In this document: positions 17,953 to 25,595 of the stretch, piece by piece | Position numbering within the stretch: position 1 is the stretch's first letter | Layout of the letters: every line of letters starts with the position of its first letter | NCBI GenBank assembly: GCA_964592595.1 | Contig: CAZQFH010000005.1 | Location: 1-64,000 of the forward strand | DNA: 64,000 nt | From: UBA5536 sp964592595 | GTDB taxonomy: Bacteria > Bacteroidota > Bacteroidia > Bacteroidales > F082 | Reading direction: 5' to 3' | The notes under the pieces: generated by a model | Databases searched by the model: none | Told to the model about the DNA's origin: nothing | What the model saw: the letters and a program-made list of their open reading frames with translations, nothing else | Program-made: the position numbers and the translations under genes

Positions 17953-19062
17953 TTAAAATCCAAACCAAATACCCAACAAGCCTGCTATAGCACCAACGGC
18001 TATGTTTATAGTTTTGGCAGCGATAAAGCCCTTTCCCGATTCAGCCAGCAGCGGCAATGAGCCATGTCCGTCCTGAACAATCGAACTGGCCATTAAAATG
18101 CTAAGTGGAAGCACACCTTGTGCAAAAAGCAGGACGAAAACATAATGCGGACCTGATTCTGGGATAATGCCAATTAGCAGGGCAATTGTTAGTACCAGGT
18201 AGAGATTAGACGAGATCCAGTCCTGAAGATTGATGTATTGATTGGCAAAATGAATCCCCAAAATTACGGCAAAGGTCCAAATGAAAATCTTAATAAAATG
18301 TTTTTTGATGATGTGCTGCCATAAATGATCTTGTAAAAAATGCTCTTTGGCAGTTAAAACAATAAAAAGAATTGCTCCCAGCAAAAAAATCATGGTAATT
18401 CTGATCCAATCAGCTTCGCCTCCATGATCGTGTGCATGATCGTGACTGTGTTCCATATCGTGCAGCATGGTTTCCGAAGCGCCCATCAAAGTATTTAAGT
18501 GGTGGCTGCCATCAATGATTCCTGTTAATAAACTTATCAAAACACCTAAAACGCCAGCAAGCAACAAAGCTCGGGTAAAACTGATTTGCCGGAGGTTCTC
18601 TATTATCAATGCAGGATGATAACGATTGCAGGATTCATTTTGATGATGCAAAGGAAGGGTGGCTTCAGCCTTCAGGCCAATGTATTTATTGCGTATAAAA
18701 AAATGTGTTAAAACGCCAACAATCAGCGCAATGATAAATAAAATGATGTTCAGTTTAATTGCAGTTGCAGGAATCGTCGAAAACATTAAAAAGGCTTCAT
18801 CACCCGAAGTAGCAATCAGTGTGGCAACCAAGGCCGGAAACATAACAACACGATGCACATACAACGAAACCATGGTATAAGAACCCAGGCAGCCGGGTAT
18901 AATTCCCATCAATGAACCCATTAAAATTTGGGTAAAAGGCGATTTTTCAAGTTTTTTCGACCATATTCCACGTGTTTGCACGTTGATGTATTCGATTACC
19001 ATCATCATGCCCATTACAAATGTGGTGATAATAAAGGTCTGCTGCAGAATTAAAGCTATCAT
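17953..19062 (-). CDS. ArsP_2/putative manganese-transporter family permease
   Basis: 369 residues from the ATG at 19062; a longer frame to 19128 adds 22 non-hydrophobic residues. About ten membrane helices. The conserved PGCLGSYTMVSLYVH, SGDEAFLMFS and PESGPHYVFVLLFAQG motifs fit the family annotated as arsenic efflux (ArsP_2) or putative manganese transporter. A His-rich cytosolic or periplasmic loop (MEHSHDHAHDHGGE) suggests a divalent-metal substrate. Its promoter region is shared with the divergent Rrf2 regulator (209 bp apart). Confidence 0.75.
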   Translation of the reverse strand: MIALILQQTFIITTFVMGMMMVIEYINVQTRGIWSKKLEKSPFTQILMGSLMGIIPGCLGSYTMVSLYVHRVVMFPALVATLIATSGDEAFLMFSTIPATAIKLNIILFIIALIVGVLTHFFIRNKYIGLKAEATLPLHHQNESCNRYHPALIIENLRQISFTRALLLAGVLGVLISLLTGIIDGSHHLNTLMGASETMLHDMEHSHDHAHDHGGEADWIRITMIFLLGAILFIVLTAKEHFLQDHLWQHIIKKHFIKIFIWTFAVILGIHFANQYINLQDWISSNLYLVLTIALLIGIIPESGPHYVFVLLFAQGVLPLSILMASSIVQDGHGSLPLLAESGKGFIAAKTINIAVGAIAGLLGIWFGF

Positions 19063-19241
19063 TGACCGTGTGTTGTTTGAAGCAAAACAAGAAGCAAAGA
19101 TGCTAAAATTTAGCGATGCTTGCTTCAAAAAAGCTGGTGCAAAAGAGAATTATTTGAAAATGAATAGTTTATATTAATTCTAAATAAGGGTGTTTCTTGC
19201 AAAAAAACAAACGAAAAAAAGTAACAAAAAGTAATTAGGTG

Positions 19242-19261
19242 TAATTTTGGTAATTAATTAC
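19242..19261 (+). promoter_or_regulatory. Promoter -7 element and palindrome before the Rrf2 gene
   Basis: TAATTTTG (19242-19249) fits the Bacteroidota -7 element TAnnTTTG. It is directly followed by the perfect 12-bp palindrome GTAATTAATTAC (19250-19261), which would cover the transcription start and ends 10 bp before the ATG. This is a natural place for autorepression by the Rrf2 protein. Confidence 0.45.
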
Positions 19262-19271
19262 TTAAACTAAT

Positions 19272-19670
19272 ATGTCTAAGATTGTAACGCTTACCGAAGC
19301 AGCGTCGATTGCATTGCATGGGATGATTATTGTAGCCAAGGCAAAAAAAATGGCTAATGTGATTTTGATAGCGGAACTAACAGGAAGCTCGAAGCACCAT
19401 GTAGCCAAGATATTTCAGCGACTTGTAAAGGATAATTTTTTGGAATCACATCGCGGGCCTACCGGAGGATTTACCTTAAAACGTGATCCTAAAGACATTA
19501 CACTGCTCGAGATTTATGAATCTATCGAAGGAAAAATTGAGGTTACTACCTGCCCCCTGGATAAGCATATTTGTCCGTTCGATAAATGTATTATGGACAA
19601 TGTTACACGCAAAATGACAGTTGACTTTCGCAATCATCTCAAGTCGCACACCTTAAAAGATTATCTCTGA
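19272..19670 (+). CDS. Rrf2-family transcriptional regulator
   Basis: 132 residues. The winged-helix half includes EAASIALHGMIIVAKAKK and a recognition helix LTGSSKHHVAKIFQRLVKD; the wing is HRGPTGGFTLKRDP. Three Cys in the dimer-side loop, CPLDKHICPFDKC (C-x6-C-x4-C), resemble the Fe-S ligands of NsrR/IscR-type members. Cluster-based sensing of NO or redox state is therefore plausible. It is divergent from the permease and upstream of the cupin-to-nrf island. Spacing of the Cys differs slightly from classical NsrR. Confidence 0.9.
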   Translation: MSKIVTLTEAASIALHGMIIVAKAKKMANVILIAELTGSSKHHVAKIFQRLVKDNFLESHRGPTGGFTLKRDPKDITLLEIYESIEGKIEVTTCPLDKHICPFDKCIMDNVTRKMTVDFRNHLKSHTLKDYL

Positions 19671-19737
19671 TTCACTCATTTCTTCACGCTCTCCTATTCT
19701 TGTTTTTAGTTCCATAATAATAAGCAAATAAATACCT

Positions 19738-19750
19738 AAATACTTGTATT
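19738..19750 (+). promoter_or_regulatory. AAATACTT-type dyad before the cupin gene
   Basis: AATAC-TT-GTATT inverted repeat (19739-19750) preceded by A. The same AAATACTT octamer occurs 35 bp before the DUF1858-like gene (21069-21076) and 36 bp before nrfH (27186-27193). It is a candidate operator of the neighbouring Rrf2 regulator; no binding evidence exists. Confidence 0.35.
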
Positions 19751-19805
19751 AATCAGAGATTATGTGGAATTTCGCAGTGTGAAATCAATAACAAAATTAC
19801 ATCAA

Positions 19806-20120
19806 ATGGAATTATCCACAAAATTCAGATTTACCGATCAAGTCGATTATGCTCCTGCATCGGTCGTTAGTAAGCAAATAACCAAGAATGATAAAGGCAA
19901 TATTACTTTGTTTGCTTTCGACAAAGGTGAAGGCTTATCAGAGCACACAGCGCCATACGATGCCCTTGTAATGCTTGTAGATGGCAAAGCCGAAATCATA
20001 ATCGGCGGAGTGAGTCATATCCTCGTGCAACATGAGAATATTTTGATGCCGGCCAATATTCCTCATGCACTTAAGGCTGTTGAAGCATTTAAAATGGTGC
20101 TTGTAATGATTAAAGCCTGA
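19806..20120 (+). CDS. Small cupin-domain protein
   Basis: 104 residues from the ATG at 19806; an upstream GTG at 19764 would add 14 residues. A single cupin barrel with the two motifs G-x5-H-x-A (GEGLSEHTAPYDALVMLVDG) and NILMPANIPHALKA, supplying His ligands for one metal. Such stand-alone cupins are often placed in anaerobic stress regulons. Cytoplasmic; substrate unknown. Confidence 0.88.
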   Translation: MELSTKFRFTDQVDYAPASVVSKQITKNDKGNITLFAFDKGEGLSEHTAPYDALVMLVDGKAEIIIGGVSHILVQHENILMPANIPHALKAVEAFKMVLVMIKA

Positions 20121-20136
20121 TCTTTTAGCAGGATTA

Positions 20137-20167
20137 TTGTTCCTCGTTGTAGATTCGTTTAATTTTG
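20137..20167 (+). promoter_or_regulatory. Bacteroidota-type promoter of the patatin gene
   Basis: TTG (20137-20139), a 20-bp spacer, then TAATTTTG (20160-20167), matching the -33/-7 pattern TTTG-N19-21-TAnnTTTG. The ATG follows 20 bp later. Confidence 0.6.
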
Positions 20168-20187
20168 CGTGCATAAATTGAAAAGCT

Positions 20188-20967
20188 ATGGCAGAATCGA
20201 CTAAAAAATTTGCATTGGCTCTAAGTGGAGGCGGGGCAAGAGGTATCTTTCATGCAGGATTTCTTCAGGCATTGGATGAGGCCGAAATGAAACCTTCTGC
20301 TATTGCCGGAGCAAGCATGGGATCCATAGTTGGGGCTTTTTATGCAGCTGGCGTAAAACCAAAGGAAATGCTTAAGGCTGTGAAAACGCCTAACTTAATG
20401 CATATTCACAGTTGGATTGGTTTAAAAGGTGGCCTGGGTTCGATGAAGGTGCTTCGCGAACAATTAAATACCTTCATCAAAAAGGATAATTTTGAAGCAT
20501 TGGATATGCCGTTAACAATTTCTGTTAGTAATTTGAACACCGGCAATAACGAACTGCTAAATTCGGGTAATTTAATTGATGCCGTGGTTGCATCTTCCTC
20601 AATCCCAATAGTTTTTATGCCTGTGAAAATTGGTTCAAATTTTTACCTCGATGGCGGCCTGACGCTCAATTTGCCTGCCGAGTGCTTGAAAGCTGATGAC
20701 ACTGTTGTGGTTGGCCTGGATTGTAATTTTATGGAGAAAACAGATACTAACTACACTTCCTTAATGCCTGTAGTGGAGCGCTGCTTGCATATTACTGTCC
20801 GCAATACTTTGCGCGACCAATTGGATAGCTGTGATATTTACGTTTCTTCAGCAGAAATGGAAGAGTTTGGTACTTTTGATTTTGATCAGGCGAATAAAAT
20901 CTTCGATATTGGCTATCAAACAGCGAAAGCATATATTCCTCAAATCAAGGAAGCTTTAAAATCCTGA
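20188..20967 (+). CDS. Patatin-like phospholipase (RssA-like)
   Basis: 259 residues, no signal peptide. The oxyanion-hole motif SGGGARGIFHAGFL, nucleophile elbow GASMGS and catalytic DGG (FYLDGGLTLNLP) are all intact, giving a Ser-Asp dyad lipid acyl hydrolase. The short single-domain form is typical of bacterial cytosolic patatins. It has its own promoter and lies 143 bp before the DUF1858-like gene. Confidence 0.93.
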   Translation: MAESTKKFALALSGGGARGIFHAGFLQALDEAEMKPSAIAGASMGSIVGAFYAAGVKPKEMLKAVKTPNLMHIHSWIGLKGGLGSMKVLREQLNTFIKKDNFEALDMPLTISVSNLNTGNNELLNSGNLIDAVVASSSIPIVFMPVKIGSNFYLDGGLTLNLPAECLKADDTVVVGLDCNFMEKTDTNYTSLMPVVERCLHITVRNTLRDQLDSCDIYVSSAEMEEFGTFDFDQANKIFDIGYQTAKAYIPQIKEALKS

Positions 20968-21039
20968 TTTTTTTTACCACTTATTTTTTCTATTCTAAAT
21001 TATTTTTCTAATCAATTGAAATCTAAGCATTAATATTTA

Positions 21040-21053
21040 GAATGTTAACATTC
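21040..21053 (+). promoter_or_regulatory. Perfect 14-bp palindrome GAATGTTAACATTC
   Basis: Perfect inverted repeat in the 143-bp gap before the DUF1858-like gene, about 48 bp upstream of the -7 element at 21088. It is a plausible dimeric-regulator site; which regulator binds is unknown. Confidence 0.4.
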
Positions 21054-21068
21054 AAGAAAACCAGTAAA

Positions 21069-21095
21069 TAAATACTTGAATAAATATTAATTTTG
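21069..21095 (+). promoter_or_regulatory. Promoter region of the DUF1858/GTPase/ABC cluster
   Basis: AAATACTT (21069-21076) sits where a -33 element would lie, and TAATTTTG (21088-21095) matches TAnnTTTG. The ATG follows at 21111. The -33 part is not canonical, so activation or repression there is likely. Confidence 0.45.
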
Positions 21096-21110
21096 TCGAA
21101 AATTCAGTTT

Positions 21111-22331
21111 ATGAGCTTGATAAAACCCTCTGAAAGCCTGTTTGATATTACGGATCGTTATCCACAAACTACTGAAGTGTTTGTGAAAAATGGGTTTCAA
21201 CAAATGGCTGACGAGCAAAAACGTAAAACACTTGGCAAATCGCTTCGGCTCGATTTGGCTTTATCAATGAAAGGCATCGATGAAGGTGTTTTTATAGCCC
21301 TGCTCGAAGAAGCAATACAAGGGAATGATGCCAAAAATCGCCAGGTAGAAAATAAATCGCTTAGTTTCAAAGGGCTTTTGCCTTGTCCGGTTAGGCTGCC
21401 TTTGCAGGAAGCGCTTAACGAATTCCTGGAAAACGATATGCAGCAATCTGCTGTAAATGCAGAACTAAAGGCTGCTTCGATGGGGCTTGACTGGCTCAAA
21501 GACGATATTGGTACCGCTTCCTCCGTGAATGAGCTGGCCGATATTTATATCTCTGCTGGTTTTGATTTGTTTTTTGAAGATGATTATTTTGGAAAATTTA
21601 TTAAGAAAGGGTTGTTAGCTGATCCACTTCCTTGGTCAAGCATTAATTCGGATTTTGACAATGAATCATTAAAGCTGAAAGATCCGGAATCGCGTTATGG
21701 TATTATTGCGGTTGTACCGGCCATTTTTTTAATCAATCGACAGGAGCTTAACGGACGCAAAGTGCCTGAGCGCTGGGAAGACCTCCTCAGTGACGAATGG
21801 GATAACAGTATCAGTTTGCCGGTTTCTGACTTTGATTTGTTTAATGCCATTTTGCTTACGATGCGCAATCGTTACGGTATGCAAGCTATTGAAGCGCTCG
21901 GACGAAATATGCAGCAAAGCCTTCATCCAGCGCAAATGGTTAAATCGGATCGTTCTAAGACACAAAAACCTGCCATCACCATTATGCCTTATTTTTTCAC
22001 AAAAATGGCTAAAACAGGTGGACCTATGCTGGCTGTCTGGCCTGCGGATGGCGCTATTATCAGCCCGATATTTGCAGTTGGGAAAAAAAATAAGCGCCCC
22101 GAATTCCAAAAGCTGTCTGCTTTTTTGGCAGGCGAAAAACTGGCTTCGATTCTTTCGCATCAGGGATTATTCCCAAGCCTGCATCCTCAAATCGACAACG
22201 GCATCCCACAAAATCAACGATACATGTGGCTGGGCTGGGACTACATCAATACACGTAATCTGAATCAGGAGTTTGAGGCTTGTACCAATGTTTTTGAGGG
22301 TGCTTTTAACAATAAAAAATCATTGGTATGA
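21111..22331 (+). CDS. DUF1858-like domain fused to an ABC substrate-binding-like protein, cytoplasmic
   Basis: 406 residues from the ATG at 21111 (a TTG at 21093 lies inside the promoter). Residues 1-75 resemble DUF1858: ESLFDITDRYPQTTEVFVKNG followed by LGKSLRLDLALSMKGIDEGVF. The remainder looks like a periplasmic-binding-protein type II fold (SVNELADIYISAGFDLFF, GIIAVVPAIFLINRQEL, PERWEDLLSDEW). Odd for a binding protein, it has no signal peptide or lipobox, so it probably acts in the cytoplasm. It overlaps the GTPase gene by 4 bp and is the first gene of a coupled run. Confidence 0.75.
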   Translation: MSLIKPSESLFDITDRYPQTTEVFVKNGFQQMADEQKRKTLGKSLRLDLALSMKGIDEGVFIALLEEAIQGNDAKNRQVENKSLSFKGLLPCPVRLPLQEALNEFLENDMQQSAVNAELKAASMGLDWLKDDIGTASSVNELADIYISAGFDLFFEDDYFGKFIKKGLLADPLPWSSINSDFDNESLKLKDPESRYGIIAVVPAIFLINRQELNGRKVPERWEDLLSDEWDNSISLPVSDFDLFNAILLTMRNRYGMQAIEALGRNMQQSLHPAQMVKSDRSKTQKPAITIMPYFFTKMAKTGGPMLAVWPADGAIISPIFAVGKKNKRPEFQKLSAFLAGEKLASILSHQGLFPSLHPQIDNGIPQNQRYMWLGWDYINTRNLNQEFEACTNVFEGAFNNKKSLV

Positions 22332-23023
22332 ATCTGATAACAATTTCAGGTCCTCCCTCGTCAGGAAAAACTGCCGTAATCCTAAAAACTGCGGAAAGCC
22401 TTAAGCAGCGCGGGCTAAAAATTGGTGCTGTAAAATTTGATTGTCTTTACACAGATGATGATGTAGCTTACGAAAAGGCTGGAATTCCGGTAAAGAAAGG
22501 CCTTTCAGGTTCGCTTTGCCCTGATCATTATTTTGTTTCAAATATCGAAGCAGTTACTGCCTGGGGCGTGGAAGAAAAATTTGATTTGTTGGTCTCGGAA
22601 AGCGCTGGCTTGTGCAATCGTTGTTCGCCCTATGTAAAAGATATCAAAGCGGTTTGTGTGATTGATAACCTCAGCGGAATCAATACACCGCGAAAAATTG
22701 GGCCGATGTTGCGCATGGCAGATATTGTTGTGATTACAAAAGGTGATATAGTTTCTCAGGCCGAGCGAGAAGTTTTTGCCGCCGGAGTGTATGCCGTTAA
22801 TCCGGGTGCAGTGATTATGCATGTGAACGGACTAACCGGACAGGGTGCTTATGAGTTGAGCACGCTTTTGTTTGACGAAAACAATCCTGTCGACACCCTC
22901 ATGGGGAAGAAACTTCGGTTTTCGATGCCTTCGGCTTTATGCAGCTATTGTCTTGGCGAAACCAGAATTGGTGAGACCTACCAAATGGGTAATGTGCGTA
23001 AAATGGATCTCAAGAATAATTAG
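22328..23023 (+). CDS. P-loop GTPase of the HypB/UreG/CobW (G3E-like) type
   Basis: 231 residues. P-loop GPPSSGKTAVILK at residues 8-20; LVSESAGLCNRCSPY is a Walker B-like region carrying a CxxC; VITKGDIV supplies a (T/N)KxD-type guanine motif. A second pair CSYCLGET is near the C-terminus. HypB/UreG-type GTPases assist insertion of metal centres. The four Cys could bind a metal ion. It overlaps the previous gene by 4 bp and precedes the ATPase gene by 3 bp. Confidence 0.8.
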   Translation: MNLITISGPPSSGKTAVILKTAESLKQRGLKIGAVKFDCLYTDDDVAYEKAGIPVKKGLSGSLCPDHYFVSNIEAVTAWGVEEKFDLLVSESAGLCNRCSPYVKDIKAVCVIDNLSGINTPRKIGPMLRMADIVVITKGDIVSQAEREVFAAGVYAVNPGAVIMHVNGLTGQGAYELSTLLFDENNPVDTLMGKKLRFSMPSALCSYCLGETRIGETYQMGNVRKMDLKNN

Positions 23024-23026
23024 AAC

Positions 23027-24052
23027 ATGACTCAAAACGAAATATTACAGCACAGTCCTCAGGTACTTATCGAAAAATATCCTTTTTTAGTATCCTTTTT
23101 TGAAAGCCAGCATTGGCTATCGGATCTGAATCCATCACTGTCGTTGGCCGAACTTTTTGCGCTGATTGATGAAGGATTTGCTGAGGATCATGCCTTTGAT
23201 GCAGATGCTTTTATGAGTCAGCTAAGCGATTTTATTGCCGAGATGCAAGCATTTATCGGTGCTGATACCTTTAAAGTGAATAAGCTTACTATTTTACCTG
23301 GCACAAACAAATCCGGTGAACCAGAAGGTTTTGAAAGGCTTGATTTTGAGCCAAAAACCATTACCAGTATCGTTGGCCCTACCGGCTCGGGTAAAAGTCG
23401 TTTGCTGGCCGACATTGAATGGGTAGCACAGGGCGATACGCCTACAAGAAGAAAAATGCTGATCAACGGGCAGCTGCCGGATAGTGCCTGGCGTTTTTCG
23501 GGAAATAAAAAACTGGTGGCACAGCTCTCGCAAAATATGAATTTTGTGATGGATCTCACAGTTAAAGAGTTCCTTGAATTGCATGCCAAAAGCAGAATGG
23601 TGTCAGATGCTGATGAATTAATCAATCGGATTATTAGTTACGCCAACGACTTGGCCGGCGAAAAATTTAGACCTTACACGGCTATCACTGCGCTTAGCGG
23701 AGGACAATCGCGCGCTTTGATGATCGCCGATACAGCACTTTTGAGTCAATCGCCTGTTGTGCTGATTGATGAGATTGAAAATGCCGGAATCGATCGCAAA
23801 AAAGCGCTGGAAATTCTTACAGGAGAGGACAAAATCGTGTTGATGGCAACGCATGATCCACTGCTGGCTCTGATGGCCGATCAGCGTATTGTGATCAAAA
23901 ATGGTGGCATTCATCGTGTCATCAAAACATCTGCAGCAGAACGCGCTTTATTGACCCAACTGGAACTTGCTGATAATAAACATCAAATAATGCGTGCGGC
24001 GCTCAGAAGCGGGGCCGTACTGAACAAGGATAATATAGCATACAAACCTTAA
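23027..24052 (+). CDS. ABC-type ATPase with DUF1858-like N-terminus, no partner permease
   Basis: 341 residues. The first 80 are helical and resemble the DUF1858-like start of the upstream gene (SPQVLIEKYPFLVSFFESQHW). Then comes a full ABC ATPase: Walker A GPTGSGKSRLL, signature LSGGQSRALMIADTALL, Walker B VVLIDEIENAGIDR and H-switch MATHDPLLAL. No permease gene is nearby, so it may act as a soluble machine rather than a transporter. It lies 3 bp after the GTPase and 8 bp before the zinc-ribbon gene. Confidence 0.85.
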   Translation: MTQNEILQHSPQVLIEKYPFLVSFFESQHWLSDLNPSLSLAELFALIDEGFAEDHAFDADAFMSQLSDFIAEMQAFIGADTFKVNKLTILPGTNKSGEPEGFERLDFEPKTITSIVGPTGSGKSRLLADIEWVAQGDTPTRRKMLINGQLPDSAWRFSGNKKLVAQLSQNMNFVMDLTVKEFLELHAKSRMVSDADELINRIISYANDLAGEKFRPYTAITALSGGQSRALMIADTALLSQSPVVLIDEIENAGIDRKKALEILTGEDKIVLMATHDPLLALMADQRIVIKNGGIHRVIKTSAAERALLTQLELADNKHQIMRAALRSGAVLNKDNIAYKP

Positions 24053-24060
24053 TTTAAGAT

Positions 24061-24309
24061 ATGATGATGCACGATGGATGCTCAGGCAGCTTTCAAAATG
24101 GAAAAATGGTTGCCGATAAAGTAAGACAAATGGGTTTTGATCAACAACCCATGCCAATGGCTTTTCAGCTTAGTTGCGAAAATTGTGGCGGTGATTTTGA
24201 GATGAGTTTTTTTGAAACCCATTGCCCGCACTGCGATATGGTGTATGCCGTAACGCCTTGCCATGCTTTTGATCCGGAGAATGTGATGGCTGCCGGAATT
24301 GGTTATTAA
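24061..24309 (+). CDS. Small zinc-ribbon-like protein
   Basis: 82 residues with six Cys: one in HDGCSG, a CENCG knuckle, a CPHC knuckle and VTPCHAF. The two CxxC pairs 17 residues apart make a zinc ribbon, or could hold another metal. The C-terminal DPENVMAAGIGY is conserved-looking but unassigned. It overlaps nothing and lies 8 bp behind the ABC ATPase, so it belongs to the same operon. I do not know a named family for it. Confidence 0.75.
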   Translation: MMMHDGCSGSFQNGKMVADKVRQMGFDQQPMPMAFQLSCENCGGDFEMSFFETHCPHCDMVYAVTPCHAFDPENVMAAGIGY

Positions 24310-24334
24310 TCTTCTAAAAACTTTCGACTTAACT

Positions 24335-25564
24335 ATGTCAGAATTTATTGCTAATTCCGAAAAGAGATTACATGACTTGTTGGCATTTTCTTTGGGTATG
24401 ATGAATGGCGAAAATGGCAGGGAGCTGATGGAAAAATATTCCGATGCCCTAAATTCGATCACGCCACACGACATGCTAAAGCTCGAAGACCGTCAGATGC
24501 AAATGGGAATTTCTGCCACAACAATTAAAAAGGATGTTGATAAAGTCGTAAATACTTTTTTTAAGCAATTGAGTAAATATTCCTGGCAAAGACCTGCCGA
24601 AGGAAGTTTTTTATTTTACCTGATGCTTGAAAATCAGGCATTGGGATTCAAACTCAATCAAATAAAAAAAGTGCTTAAATCATTTAGCAAGCGTGAAGCT
24701 GAAAATTTTGATGACTTGCGCACTGAACTGATTCCCCATTTTGAGTCGTTACAGGAATTTGATTGGCATTATGTTAAAAAAGAAAACATCCTATTCCCTT
24801 ATCTGGAACAAAAATGGGAGGCTTATAGACCGCTCAAAGTGATGTGGTCGCTACATGATGATGCCCGAAAAATGCTTAAAGAATTGATACAACTCTTGAA
24901 GGATGAAAATACAGTTTGGGCTGAAATCAACCAAAAAATAGGGAAATATTTTTTTATGACATTTGGCATAATTCAAAAAGAAGAACTGGTGATATATCCT
25001 GTTGCAGTCGATACTGTTTCGCCTGAAGAATGGGACACCATGCACGAGCAAAGTTTTGAGTTTCCTTTTCCGTTTATTGAAGGGCCTCAAAAACCTATTA
25101 CGCACAACGAAAAAGTTAGCCATGAGGCCGTAGGTTCGTCCCCAAAATCTTTTGGGGGGTTATTTCAGACGGCTACCGGCGCTCTGAATACAGAACAATT
25201 GGAGTTGATTCTGAATAGTTTTCCTGCTGATATCACATTTGTTGACGAAAATGATAAAGTACGATATTTTTCGCGGCCAGCTGACAGGTTTTTCCCTCGC
25301 TCACCTGCCATCATCGGACGCGATGTAAGAAATTGTCACCCGCCCGAAAGTGTTTATATCGTTGAACAGATTATCGATGGATTTCGCTCTGGTCAGCGAT
25401 CTGAAGCTAAATTTTGGATCAACATGAAGGGGCAATTTATTTTGATTCAGTATTTTGCATTACGAAATAGCGAAGGAGCTTACAAAGGCGTGCTGGAAAT
25501 GAGTATGGATGCCACGGAAATAAGAACTTTACAGGGCGAACAAAGATTGCTGGACTGGGGATAA
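24335..25564 (+). CDS. DUF438 protein: hemerythrin-like plus PAS domain
   Basis: 409 residues from the ATG at 24335. Residues 1-80 hold a DUF438 helical segment (KYSDALNSITPHDMLKLEDR). A hemerythrin-like four-helix part follows, with HFESLQEFDWHYVKKENILF, SLHDDARKML and KEELVIYP supplying His and Glu ligands for a di-iron site. The C-terminal PAS_13 domain is ADITFVDENDKVRYFS to DATEIRTL. Such proteins sense O2 or NO. It closes the coupled run 25 bp after the zinc-ribbon gene. Confidence 0.88.
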   Translation: MSEFIANSEKRLHDLLAFSLGMMNGENGRELMEKYSDALNSITPHDMLKLEDRQMQMGISATTIKKDVDKVVNTFFKQLSKYSWQRPAEGSFLFYLMLENQALGFKLNQIKKVLKSFSKREAENFDDLRTELIPHFESLQEFDWHYVKKENILFPYLEQKWEAYRPLKVMWSLHDDARKMLKELIQLLKDENTVWAEINQKIGKYFFMTFGIIQKEELVIYPVAVDTVSPEEWDTMHEQSFEFPFPFIEGPQKPITHNEKVSHEAVGSSPKSFGGLFQTATGALNTEQLELILNSFPADITFVDENDKVRYFSRPADRFFPRSPAIIGRDVRNCHPPESVYIVEQIIDGFRSGQRSEAKFWINMKGQFILIQYFALRNSEGAYKGVLEMSMDATEIRTLQGEQRLLDWG

Positions 25565-25595
25565 TTTTCAATGAAATAGCAGGCGATACAGGTTG

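Noticed and set aside
18964..18979. Possible parS site (TATTCCACGTGTTTGC) containing the CACGTG core
   Set aside because: Only the left half agrees with the usual parS dyad; the right half does not, and it lies within the permease coding region, 17 kb from parAB.
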